Source: Comamonadaceae bacterium (lineage in GTDB: Bacteria > Pseudomonadota > Gammaproteobacteria > Burkholderiales > Burkholderiaceae). Taken from it: DNA of 7,906 nucleotides. The position numbers were made by a program, and so were the translations under genes. The stretch spans positions 1-7,906 of the forward strand of contig CANKOT010000100.1 of assembly GCA_947484245.1 (NCBI GenBank). The letters are read 5' to 3'. Numbering within the stretch: the stretch's first letter is position 1; every line of letters begins with the position of its first letter. Positions 1 through 6,517 of this stretch are shown here, piece after piece. The notes under the pieces are model-generated. The model searched no databases. It was not told the origin of the DNA and saw only the letters and a list, made by a program, of their open reading frames with translations.

Positions 1-262
1 ACACCATGATCAAACCGTGCATGGTGGTGAGTTGATTGAACAACTCAGGATTGACCAATTGCAAACCTGGCTGGTACAACTCAACGCGAATGAGCAGGGC
101 CAAAATGCCACCGATCATGAGCATGGTGAAGCTGAACAACAAATACAAAGTACCGATGTCTTTGTGATTGGTGGCATACACCCAACGACGCCAACCTTCT
201 GGTGCACCGTGGTGGTCATCGTGACCGTGGGCATGACCGTGAGGATCTAGAACTGCGCTCAT
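1..262 (-). CDS. ctaD: Cytochrome c oxidase subunit I, N-terminal part (runs off left edge)
   Basis: Catalytic heme-copper subunit of the aa3/caa3-type terminal oxidase in the inner membrane; it reduces O2 to water and pumps protons. Only the first 87 codons are present. Residues 27-43 contain the family hallmark WVYATNHKDIGTLYLLF leading into the first membrane helix (about 38-60). The piece ends in MHGLIMV, the start of helix II, where His82 should be the low-spin heme a ligand by family knowledge. The extreme N-terminus is His-rich (seven His between residues 9 and 18). The ATG at 262 is supported by a good Shine-Dalgarno (AAAGGA, 270-275) seven bases upstream. It follows coxB after 35 bases on the same strand, so co-transcription is expected. 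Identity is very secure; the 3' part lies outside the window. Confidence 0.97.
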   Translation of the reverse strand, partial: MSAVLDPHGHAHGHDDHHGAPEGWRRWVYATNHKDIGTLYLLFSFTMLMIGGILALLIRVELYQPGLQLVNPELFNQLTTMHGLIMV

Positions 263-269
263 CTTGATT

Positions 270-275
270 TCCTTT
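270..275 (-). promoter_or_regulatory. Ribosome binding site of ctaD
   Basis: The minus strand reads AAAGGA, seven bases before the ATG at 262. It fixes the ctaD start and is one of only two strong Shine-Dalgarno sites in the window. Confidence 0.75.
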
Positions 276-297
276 AAATACTTTTCAAAGTACCAAA

Positions 298-1479
298 TTA
301 CTTGCGGGCCGCCAGCACTTCAGCCGGTTGCACCACTTGCCCAGTCTTGTTGGACCAATTGTTTTTAGTGAAAGTGATCACTGCCGCGATTTCGGTATCG
401 GACAGTTGTTTCCATGCAGGCATGGCTTGGTTGTTTTGGCCATTTAACAAAACCATGATTTGTTTTGTTTTATTGGCGTCGAGCACCACGGCTGCGCCAT
501 CGAGGGCTTTGATTGAGCCGACGGCCTTGCCAGCGGCTTGGTGACATGCAACGCAATTGGCGGCATACACTTTTTCGCCACGCTTCAGTGAGTCTTCTAA
601 GGCCCAAACTTTGGTAGGGTCATCGGCTTTGGCGGCCATTTTCTTTTTCTCAGCATCAACCCATTTTGTGTAGTCTTCAGCCGAAACAACCTTCACATGA
701 ATAGGCATGTAGGCATGCTCTTTGCCACACAGCTCTTGGCACTGACCATGAAAATCGCCCAAGCGTTCGGCGCGAAACCACGTATCCCGAACGAAGCCAG
801 GAATCGCGTCTTGCTTGATGCCCAGTGATGGCACAGCGAAGGCGTGAATCACATCATTGGCTGTCGTGATCACACGAACTTTTTTACCGACGGGCACCAC
901 CAAAGCGTTGTCAACCTTCAACAGGTAGTCGTCGCCAGCGGGTTTGCCTGCATTGGACATTTCGCGGTGTGCATTGTCCAAGGTAGAAATGAAACCAATG
1001 CCTTCGCCTTCGCCCTTAATGTAGTCATAGCCCCACTTCCACTGATAGCCAGTGGCCTTGACGGTGAGGTCGGCGTTGGTGGTGTCTTTGGAGGCCACCA
1101 ACACTTTGGTGGCAGGCAGAGCCATCAAGATCACGATGATGAAGGGCACGATGGTCCAAATGATTTCAACCGTCATAGACTCATGGAACGTGGCGGGCTT
1201 GTGACCCACTGATTTGCGGTGTTTCCAAATGGAATAAAACATGACAGCAAACACAGCCACAAAAATGACTGTGCACAAAATCATCATGAACACATGGAGG
1301 GAGTGCTGCTCTTCAGCAATTTTGGAGGCCGCAGGGTGAAAGTCCAACTGATTCACAGCGGGGCCGCCGGGCAGGTCATTGACCGCGTGGGCGGCTGTGG
1401 CCATCCAAGCGCCCGCCCAAATACTGGCTTTACTGACTTGACTCTGCAAAAAATCTAATTTTTTGGAAATGCGCTTCAT
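298..1479 (-). CDS. coxB: Cytochrome c oxidase subunit II with fused C-terminal cytochrome c domain
   Basis: Electron-entry subunit of the terminal oxidase: its CuA centre takes electrons and passes them to heme a in CtaD. The 393-residue product has a Sec-type signal peptide with an AHA-type cleavage site near residue 32. Two membrane helices follow (about 61-84 and 105-127), then a periplasmic cupredoxin domain. The CuA ligands are visible as His212 and the CQELCGKEHAYM segment (Cys247, Glu249, Cys251, His255, Met258). A C-terminal class I cytochrome c domain follows, with CVACH (309-313) and a probable axial Met353 in QAMPAW. This is the caa3-like layout and is longer than plain CoxB of roughly 250-300 residues. 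The start was set at MKRISKK because it gives a normal signal peptide; an in-frame GTG at 1548 would add 23 unlikely residues. No Shine-Dalgarno precedes the ATG. ctaD follows after 35 bases. Confidence 0.96.
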   Translation of the reverse strand: MKRISKKLDFLQSQVSKASIWAGAWMATAAHAVNDLPGGPAVNQLDFHPAASKIAEEQHSLHVFMMILCTVIFVAVFAVMFYSIWKHRKSVGHKPATFHESMTVEIIWTIVPFIIVILMALPATKVLVASKDTTNADLTVKATGYQWKWGYDYIKGEGEGIGFISTLDNAHREMSNAGKPAGDDYLLKVDNALVVPVGKKVRVITTANDVIHAFAVPSLGIKQDAIPGFVRDTWFRAERLGDFHGQCQELCGKEHAYMPIHVKVVSAEDYTKWVDAEKKKMAAKADDPTKVWALEDSLKRGEKVYAANCVACHQAAGKAVGSIKALDGAAVVLDANKTKQIMVLLNGQNNQAMPAWKQLSDTEIAAVITFTKNNWSNKTGQVVQPAEVLAARK

Positions 1480-1498
1480 AGTTTTAACTAACATCCAA

Positions 1499-1512
1499 GT
1501 TTCAAATGAAAC
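1499..1512. promoter_or_regulatory. Perfect dyad in the coxB leader (GTTTCA-AA-TGAAAC)
   Basis: Six-base inverted arms separated by two bases, 20 bases upstream of the coxB ATG and directly downstream of the candidate coxB promoter. The symmetry is seen directly. A role as an operator for oxidase expression is inference; no regulator is recognised. Confidence 0.35.
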
Positions 1513-1519
1513 CAATACT

Positions 1520-1548
1520 GTTACAAAAAGGGAATCTCTCAGTGTCAC
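1520..1548 (-). promoter_or_regulatory. Candidate sigma70 promoter for coxB-ctaD
   Basis: On the minus strand GTGACA (1543-1548, five of six to TTGACA) is followed after 17 bases by TGTAAC (1520-1525, four of six to TATAAT). It would start transcription near 1513 and give a leader of about 34 bases. The 150-base gap between the BioC-like stop and coxB has no clear terminator. A second possible -10, TAAAAT at 1595-1600, has no matching -35. Assignment is tentative. Confidence 0.3.
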
Positions 1549-1629
1549 ACCGCTGACGCTTAGAAAACATCAGTGATTCGGGTTAACGCGAAGAATTTTA
1601 ACCGAGTTGAAGGGCTTCTTTGCGCTTTA

Positions 1630-2565
1630 TCAAACTTGATCTTGTTTCTTTTGGGGGTTTTGAAGCATTTGACGCATGTCATCCAAGTTAATTTCACTTT
1701 GTGAACTTACTTTGACGCGCGCTTGTGGTTTGAGAGCATGGCCATAAACCACCTCGAAAGTGAGCGCCAGTCGGCCTTCCGGGTCAATTTGAGCTATTTG
1801 TAATAGAGCTTCATGCAATTGTTTCAGCCAATTTCGCCCTCTCAAACCAGCAAATCTGCTGACATGAAAATTACGCCCAAGCATGCGTAAATCTTCTAAT
1901 AATTTTTCCGAATTGACGTAGGTCAAGGTGATCTTTTCCATGTCCATCACGGGTTCTGCAAAACCTGCGTGCACTAACATATCGCCCCAGTCGTGCATGT
2001 CGGTAAATTCATGCGCGGGCAGCGGCCAGCCCCTGAGTGCATAAACCGCTCTTAATTCTTGCAGGGTGTCAGGCCCCAAACAAGAAAACATCAAGAACCC
2101 ATCAACCGCCAAAACGCGGTGCCATTCGGCCAACAAAGCTTGCGGGTCCGCAGCTTGATGCAGCAGCATATTGGCCCACACCAGATCCATGCTGTGAGGC
2201 TTCAAAGGCGCAGTTTTTAATTTTGACTGAAGCCAACTCGACGGCTTCCACCAGGGCGCTAGGACATTGGCTTGCACCCAATCCATTTCGGCCTCTCGAT
2301 CGGCCAACAAATGCCCAATGGCTTGCGGGTAGCGCTGCCTTAACAAAGTTAAGACGTTGAGTCCAGCGCGAAGTGGGTTCCAACAAACCCAGGACTTGGG
2401 TTGCAAACGAATGAACGCCAGCCGCTCTTCCATTCTGCGCGCCACTTCTTCGTGAAGCCAAGGCGATAGGGCGCGTTCGGTCTTGCTAGGCTTTGGACCC
2501 AAGGCCAATGCCGCCCATCTGCGAGCAGCAACAGGGTCTAGGCTAGGAGGGCGTTCATGAGGCAT
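1630..2565 (-). CDS. bioC: BioC-like SAM-dependent methyltransferase
   Basis: Resembles the BioC family, which methylates the free carboxyl of malonyl-ACP so that fatty acid synthesis can build the pimeloyl arm of biotin. The 311-residue product (E. coli BioC is about 250) has a typical N-terminus, SLDPVAARRW (8-17). It also carries the family signatures FSCLGPDTLQELR (160-172), FTDMHDWGDMLVHAGF (187-202) and VYGHA (273-277). The glycine-rich SAM motif I is not recognisable: where GCGTG is expected the protein reads SWVCWNPLRAGLN (58-70). SAM binding or the exact reaction is therefore uncertain. The ATG at 2565 was chosen because upstream in-frame starts would lie inside divergent comF and add non-family sequence. 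No Shine-Dalgarno is seen. coxB lies 150 bases downstream on the same strand. No other biotin genes are in the window. Confidence 0.75.
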   Translation of the reverse strand: MPHERPPSLDPVAARRWAALALGPKPSKTERALSPWLHEEVARRMEERLAFIRLQPKSWVCWNPLRAGLNVLTLLRQRYPQAIGHLLADREAEMDWVQANVLAPWWKPSSWLQSKLKTAPLKPHSMDLVWANMLLHQAADPQALLAEWHRVLAVDGFLMFSCLGPDTLQELRAVYALRGWPLPAHEFTDMHDWGDMLVHAGFAEPVMDMEKITLTYVNSEKLLEDLRMLGRNFHVSRFAGLRGRNWLKQLHEALLQIAQIDPEGRLALTFEVVYGHALKPQARVKVSSQSEINLDDMRQMLQNPQKKQDQV

Positions 2566-2595
2566 GCGATTGAAAGCGATTGGTTGGTTATGCGC

Positions 2596-2603
2596 AGTAT
2601 ATT
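2596..2603. promoter_or_regulatory. Candidate shared -10 region between bioC-like gene and comF
   Basis: The two start codons are only 46 bases apart (2566-2611). The AT-rich core AGTATATT reads TATATT on the plus strand (2598-2603) and TATACT on the minus strand (2596-2601), so each gene could use it as a -10. No good -35 was found on either strand. A plus-strand start from this box would fall almost at the comF ATG (2612), implying a nearly leaderless comF message. All of this is inference from sequence likeness. Confidence 0.3.
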
Positions 2604-2611
2604 GATTCGCA

Positions 2612-3274
2612 ATGTACTTCCCTAGCCAATGCGCCATTTGCAAAGCTTGGCCGTCCCATGTCATTTGCGATGCCTGTGTGACAGCGTTTGGCAGACCTGA
2701 AAACCGATGCCAGCTGTGCGCCTGTGCATCGCAGTCAATGCACTGCACCCATTGCCTTCAACACCCGCCCACTTTGAACGCCTGTTGGGCCGCCATGCCT
2801 TACACATGGCCTTGGTCAGGGCTGGTTGCTAAATTTAAGTTTCAAAATCAACCCGCTTGGGCGCAGCACTTTGCCAATCTGATGAAAAGTGCACCCTTTG
2901 TAGCCGATGCCATTGATCAAGCCGATGGACTGATTCCTATTCCGCTGTCTTCGAAGCGTTTGGCGGAAAGAGGCTTCAACCAATCATTGGTTTTGTCCCA
3001 CCAATTGAGTCGGCAAAAAACCCACCTTCATACCCTGCTCAAAATGCGGCACACGCCGGCCCAAAGCACCCTGCCCCGGCATGAAAGACTCACCAATTTG
3101 AAAGATGTCTTTGCATTGGCACCGCTAGAGTTTGCCAAACTCAGGGGGCAACGCATCATGCTCATTGACGACGTCATGACCAGTGGCGCTACGCTCAATG
3201 CCGCAGCCTTGGTTTTAAAGCAAGCTGGGGTGTCGCATGTTTCGGCACTGGTGTTTGCCAGAACACCGCCCTAA
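2612..3274 (+). CDS. comF: ComF/GntX family phosphoribosyltransferase-like protein
   Basis: ComF-family protein, linked in other bacteria to natural transformation (uptake and processing of single-stranded DNA in the cytoplasm); the biochemical reaction is not established. The 220-residue product has an N-terminal zinc-ribbon with four CxxC pairs (Cys7/10, 19/22, 33/36, 45/48). Next come the family signature RLAERGFNQS (116-125) and a C-terminal type I phosphoribosyltransferase domain with the PRPP motif IMLIDDVMTSGAT (182-194, Asp186-Asp187). Length fits the family. The start is fixed closely: an in-frame TGA lies at 2603-2605, just upstream of the ATG. There is no Shine-Dalgarno. trmL follows after 18 bases on the same strand, so an operon is likely; the BioC-like gene is divergent. 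Confidence 0.93.
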   Translation: MYFPSQCAICKAWPSHVICDACVTAFGRPENRCQLCACASQSMHCTHCLQHPPTLNACWAAMPYTWPWSGLVAKFKFQNQPAWAQHFANLMKSAPFVADAIDQADGLIPIPLSSKRLAERGFNQSLVLSHQLSRQKTHLHTLLKMRHTPAQSTLPRHERLTNLKDVFALAPLEFAKLRGQRIMLIDDVMTSGATLNAAALVLKQAGVSHVSALVFARTPP

Positions 3275-3292
3275 AGCAAGGACAATAGAGGC

Positions 3293-3769
3293 ATGTTTCA
3301 AATTGTTTTGGTTGAACCTGAAATCCCACCCAATACGGGCAACGTGATTCGCCTCGCGGCCAACACGGGCTGCGCTTTGCACCTCATTGAGCCGCTGGGC
3401 TTTTCGATGGAAGACAAGCACATGCGACGTGCCGGTCTGGACTATCACGAATACGCCAAAGTAAAACGGCACGCCAACTGGGCTGCATTTTTAGCGCTAG
3501 AGCAGCCCAACTTGTCACGCATGTTTGCGCTCACCACCCGAGGTACGCGCTATGTGCAAGAAACGTCTTTTCAAAAGGGGGATTGGTTTGTGTTTGGTGC
3601 AGAGACTCGTGGACTTGCCCCCGAATTGCGAGAAAGTTTTGAGCCCGCCCATCGATTAAAGCTGCCCATGCTGGAAGGCCAACGCAGTTTGAATTTGTCC
3701 AACAGTGTGGCGGTCACGGTGTATGAAGCTTGGCGGCAAAATGCTTTTGCCCTGCCCGCTCAAACGTAA
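3293..3769 (+). CDS. trmL: tRNA (cytidine(34)-2'-O)-methyltransferase TrmL
   Basis: SPOUT-class enzyme that uses SAM to 2'-O-methylate the wobble nucleotide of certain leucine tRNAs. The 158 residues match the compact family (E. coli 157). The signatures appear in order: EPEIPPNTGNVIRLAANTG (8-26), HLIEPLGF (30-37), RRAGLDYHEY (45-54), then the trefoil-knot SAM-binding elements FGAETRGL (101-108) and RSLNLSNSVAVTVYEAWRQ (131-149). The ATG at 3293 is preceded by AAGGA about ten bases away, and the family begins at exactly this Met-Phe-x-Ile/Val-Val-Leu pattern. It lies 18 bases after comF. Its last ten bases overlap the tail of the convergent MaoC-type gene. Identification is secure. Confidence 0.96.
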   Translation: MFQIVLVEPEIPPNTGNVIRLAANTGCALHLIEPLGFSMEDKHMRRAGLDYHEYAKVKRHANWAAFLALEQPNLSRMFALTTRGTRYVQETSFQKGDWFVFGAETRGLAPELRESFEPAHRLKLPMLEGQRSLNLSNSVAVTVYEAWRQNAFALPAQT

Positions 3770-4215
3770 TATCGCGCCAAGGTTTCTGCGATACACGCAG
3801 GCTTTTCTGAGCCTTCGCGTTCGATGGTCATCTCCCAAGCAAACTGCATGCCATTGTTGTCAATAGGGGTTGCACTCAGAAGCTTCATGTGACCCCGCAA
3901 GTTACTGCCGACAGGCACCGGTGAAGTGAAACGAACTTTGTTGAGTCCGTAGTTGACACCCATTCGAACATCATTGATATTGATGGAACTTTCGGAAAGC
4001 ATCGGGATCAGTGAGAGCGTTAAAAATCCATGCGCAATGGGTCCGCCAAATGGTCCTGCTTTGGCTTTTTCAACATCAATGTGAATCCACTGATGATCCC
4101 CTGTGGCGTCGGCGAACTGGTTAACTTGGGCTTGCGTAATTTGCGTCCAAGGCGAAACCGCCACGATTTGACCCACACAAGCGGCAAGATCTTGAAGTGT
4201 TTGAAATGTTTTCAT
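3760..4215 (-). CDS. MaoC-family (R)-type enoyl-CoA hydratase
   Basis: Single hot-dog-fold protein of 151 residues, likely hydrating a 2-enoyl-CoA to the (R)-3-hydroxyacyl-CoA in the cytoplasm. The hydratase motif is clear: FADATGDHQWIHID (34-47) with Asp40 and His45 in the catalytic dyad positions, then GPFGGPIAHGFLTLSL (54-69) and NYGLNKVRFTSPVPVGS (88-104), as in the short single-domain hydratases (Rv0130/NodN-like). The ATG at 4215 was chosen over a longer in-frame start at 4251, which would overlap the preceding gene. No clear Shine-Dalgarno is present; translation may be coupled to the gene ending ten bases upstream. It is the last gene of the thiolase operon and converges on trmL with a ten-base overlap. 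The substrate is unknown; a dehydratase acting on a non-fatty acyl-CoA is also possible. Confidence 0.88.
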   Translation of the reverse strand: MKTFQTLQDLAACVGQIVAVSPWTQITQAQVNQFADATGDHQWIHIDVEKAKAGPFGGPIAHGFLTLSLIPMLSESSININDVRMGVNYGLNKVRFTSPVPVGSNLRGHMKLLSATPIDNNGMQFAWEMTIEREGSEKPACIAETLARYYV

Positions 4216-4225
4216 AGAACACACT

Positions 4226-5239
4226 TTAGCCAGCTTTGAATGAGAGATCAATCACCACATTGCCTAATTGTCCGGCTTCAACGGCTTCATGCGCTTTCAC
4301 AATTTGATCCAAACTAAAGCGAGCGCCAATGGTGTGTTGAAGTTGACCGGCTGCCAACAATGCGTTTAAACGATTGACACACCAAGTTCTGTCTGCAGGC
4401 AACAAGTTGTAAACCAAGAAAAATTTCAAACCAACTGAGTTAAACAGCAAGGGGCGGAAGGTCAAGGGAATATCGCCCACCACGTTGGAGCCATAGCCCA
4501 CCAATTGGCCGTGGGTTGCCAAACCACCTGTCGTCACCCATTGCGATGCCGTCGCAAAGTCCATGTCAATGATCACATCAACACCCCGGCCTTGGCTGAA
4601 GGCTTTCAAGCGCTCCACCACAGGCTCTGTTTTGTAAAAAATAGTTTCTAAAGCGCCAGCTGCTTTGGCATGGGCCGCTTTTTCTTCAGAGCCCACCGTG
4701 CCAATGACATGACCCCCATGCAAGGTGACGAGTTGCGTGACGTAATGACCCACCGCAGAAGAGGCGCCTGTGACCAATACTTTTTTGCCGCGCAAATTGT
4801 CGTCGCCCGCCAAATGCACGGCTTGAACAGCCGTCAAGCCCGGAATACCCATGCAAGCGCCCGCGGCAAAATCGGTGTTGTCGGGCAGCTTCACAGCTTG
4901 CGCTTCAGGCACCACAATGGCTTCAGACGCGGTGCCGTGCGGGCGTTGCCACTGCGCATTCCAAATCCAAACGCGCTCGCCCAATCGCTGTTTTGAAACG
5001 CCTTCGCCCACGGCTTCAATGACGCCAGCGCCATCGCTGTGTGGCACCACCCAAGGGTCGGTTAAAGGCTTTGCGCGGCGCGACTTCACATCGGAAGGAT
5101 TGACCCCTGAGGTTGCCAATCGCACGCGCACCTCACCCGCACTTGGTGCATTGAGTGGCAGTGAACCCAGCACCATGACATCGTGGGCCTCACCGTTTCT
5201 TTCATACCAAGCAGCGCGTGTTGTGAGAACTGTCGACAT
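4226..5239 (-). CDS. Zinc-free MDR-family NADPH:quinone reductase-like oxidoreductase
   Basis: A 337-residue medium-chain dehydrogenase/reductase of the quinone oxidoreductase type. The N-terminal GroES-like fold contains SGVNPSDVKSRRAKP (44-58) and HSDGAGVIEAVGEGV (67-81). The Rossmann domain carries the nucleotide-binding stretch VLVTGASSAVGHYVTQL (154-170), followed by the strand GVDVIIDMD (219-227). The structural-zinc cysteine cluster of alcohol dehydrogenases is absent, which fits the zinc-independent, NADPH-preferring branch. The ATG at 5239 has a strong Shine-Dalgarno (TAAGGA) seven bases upstream; a TTG two codons earlier is too close to that site. It sits ten bases after the thiolase stop and ten before the MaoC-type gene. 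The actual substrate (a quinone, or an enoyl-CoA-like compound suggested by the neighbours) cannot be decided here. Confidence 0.88.
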   Translation of the reverse strand: MSTVLTTRAAWYERNGEAHDVMVLGSLPLNAPSAGEVRVRLATSGVNPSDVKSRRAKPLTDPWVVPHSDGAGVIEAVGEGVSKQRLGERVWIWNAQWQRPHGTASEAIVVPEAQAVKLPDNTDFAAGACMGIPGLTAVQAVHLAGDDNLRGKKVLVTGASSAVGHYVTQLVTLHGGHVIGTVGSEEKAAHAKAAGALETIFYKTEPVVERLKAFSQGRGVDVIIDMDFATASQWVTTGGLATHGQLVGYGSNVVGDIPLTFRPLLFNSVGLKFFLVYNLLPADRTWCVNRLNALLAAGQLQHTIGARFSLDQIVKAHEAVEAGQLGNVVIDLSFKAG

Positions 5240-5246
5240 TTGCAAA

Positions 5247-5252
5247 TCCTTA
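5247..5252 (-). promoter_or_regulatory. Ribosome binding site overlapping the thiolase stop codon
   Basis: The minus strand reads TAAGGA; its first three bases are the TAA stop of the thiolase gene and the whole is the Shine-Dalgarno for the oxidoreductase ATG at 5239. The arrangement suggests translational coupling and decides the start of the downstream gene. Confidence 0.75.
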
Positions 5253-6464
5253 AACGCGTTCCAAAATCAAGGCAATGCCCTGCCCCACGCCAATGCACAT
5301 GGTGCACAGTGCGTAGCGGCCACCTGTGGCATGCAAACGATTCACGGCAGTCGTGGCCAAACGTGCACCCGAAGCGCCCAATGGGTGCCCCAGTGCAATC
5401 GCACCACCCCACGCATTGACGCGCTCGTCGTCGTCTTTCAAGCCCAACATGCGAAGCACTGCCAAGCCCTGCGCAGCAAAGGCTTCATTCAATTCAATGA
5501 CATCGATTTGATCGAGTGTTAAACCGGTTTGCGCCAACACCTTCAAGGTGGCTGGTGCAGGGCCAATGCCCATCACACGCGGCGCCACGCCTGCAGTGGC
5601 CATGCCCACCACGCGGGCTTTGGGGGTGAGACTGTACTTGCCAGCCAAAGTTTCGTTGGCCAACAACAAGGCACACGCGCCATCGTTGACACCACTCGCA
5701 TTGCCGGCGGTCACGGTGCCATCAGGGCGCACCACCCCTTTGAGTTTGGCCAAGGATTCCATGCTGGTTTCGCGAGGATGCTCGTCTTTGTCCACCACAA
5801 TGGCGTCGCCCTTTTTCTGAGGAAGGGTGACGGCTGTAATTTCACGCGCCAAGTGACCCGCCTTCTGGGCTGCCACAGCTTTCATTTGGCTGTTCAAAGC
5901 CATTTTGTCTTGGGCTTCGCGTTCAATTTTGTAATCGGTGGCCACGTTTTCTGCGGTCTCTGGCATGGAGTCCACACCATATTTTTCTTTCATCAATTTG
6001 TTAATGAAGCGCCAGCCAATGGTGGTGTCGTAAACCGCGTTGGTACGGCTAAACGCCGTCTCAGCTTTCGGCATGACAAAGGGCGCGCGGCTCATGCTTT
6101 CAACACCGCCGGCAATCATCAAGCCAGCCTCACCCGATTTAATGGCGCGGGCTGCAGAGCCCACCGCATCTAAACCTGAACCGCACAATCGGTTCAAAGT
6201 AGCACCGGGCACGTCGATCGGCAAACCGGCCAACAAGCTGCTCATGTGAGCCACGTTGCGGTTGTCTTCACCCGCTTGATTGGCATTGCCATAGAACACA
6301 TCGGTCACGGCAGCCCAGTCGACTTGTGGGTTGCGTTGCATCAATGCGCGCAAAGGGATGGCACCCAAGTCATCGGTTCGAATACTGGACAAAGCGCCGC
6401 CATATCGACCAAAAGGGGTACGGATGGCATCGCAAATGAAGGCTTGAGTGATGTTGCTGCTCAT
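5250..6464 (-). CDS. pcaF: PcaF/PaaJ-type acyl-CoA thiolase (3-oxoadipyl-CoA thiolase-like)
   Basis: A 404-residue degradative thiolase that cleaves a 3-oxoacyl-CoA with CoA to acetyl-CoA plus a shortened acyl-CoA. The active site is complete: nucleophile Cys94 in NRLCGSGLDAVG (91-102), NEAFAAQ (326-332), His360 in GGAIALGHPLGASG (353-366), and Cys390 in CTMCIGVGQG (387-396). The stretch YGVDSMPETAENVATD (162-177) and the CIGVGQGIALILERV end are typical of the PcaF/PaaJ subgroup, which makes succinyl-CoA from 3-oxoadipyl-CoA. No other beta-ketoadipate or phenylacetate genes are in view, so a generic acetyl-CoA acyltransferase role remains possible. The start was set at MSSNITQAFICD, which fits the family; the in-frame sequence upstream runs through the promoter region. 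No Shine-Dalgarno precedes it. It is first in the operon with the oxidoreductase and the MaoC-type hydratase. Confidence 0.92.
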   Translation of the reverse strand: MSSNITQAFICDAIRTPFGRYGGALSSIRTDDLGAIPLRALMQRNPQVDWAAVTDVFYGNANQAGEDNRNVAHMSSLLAGLPIDVPGATLNRLCGSGLDAVGSAARAIKSGEAGLMIAGGVESMSRAPFVMPKAETAFSRTNAVYDTTIGWRFINKLMKEKYGVDSMPETAENVATDYKIEREAQDKMALNSQMKAVAAQKAGHLAREITAVTLPQKKGDAIVVDKDEHPRETSMESLAKLKGVVRPDGTVTAGNASGVNDGACALLLANETLAGKYSLTPKARVVGMATAGVAPRVMGIGPAPATLKVLAQTGLTLDQIDVIELNEAFAAQGLAVLRMLGLKDDDERVNAWGGAIALGHPLGASGARLATTAVNRLHATGGRYALCTMCIGVGQGIALILERV

Positions 6465-6499
6465 GGTTTCGCTTTTGGAGGGTTCAATGTTGTCAGAGC

Positions 6500-6517
6500 C
6501 ATGCAATATAGTGCATG
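6500..6517. promoter_or_regulatory. Perfect 6-6-6 dyad, candidate operator
   Basis: CATGCA-ATATAG-TGCATG, six-base arms with a six-base spacer. It covers the candidate -10 of the thiolase promoter and the region where the -35 of the divergent DUF1841 promoter would lie, so a dimeric regulator bound here could affect both genes. The symmetry is seen directly; the regulator and its role are inferred, and no regulator gene is in the window. Confidence 0.45.

Noticed and set aside
1480..1548. N-terminal extension of coxB from an in-frame GTG at 1548
   Set aside because: The added 23 residues have no family counterpart and would bury the signal peptide; they also run through the likely promoter.
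1581..1603. Inverted repeat GGTTAA-N11-TTAACC as a terminator for the BioC-like gene
   Set aside because: The stem is short and AT-rich, the loop is 11 bases and there is no T-run after it on the minus strand; it may be chance or a weak protein site.
2566..2748. N-terminal extension of the BioC-like gene to 2748
   Set aside because: It would overlap divergent comF by about 137 bases, whose zinc-finger cysteines are clearly real in the other strand, and it does not resemble BioC N-termini.
4851..5522. Plus-strand open frame of 223 codons
   Set aside because: It is antisense across the oxidoreductase start and thiolase end, with no recognisable domain.
5529..6173. Plus-strand open frame of 214 codons
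   Set aside because: It lies wholly antisense to the PcaF-type thiolase, whose active-site motifs are complete; the His/Phe/Gly-rich translation looks like a shadow frame.
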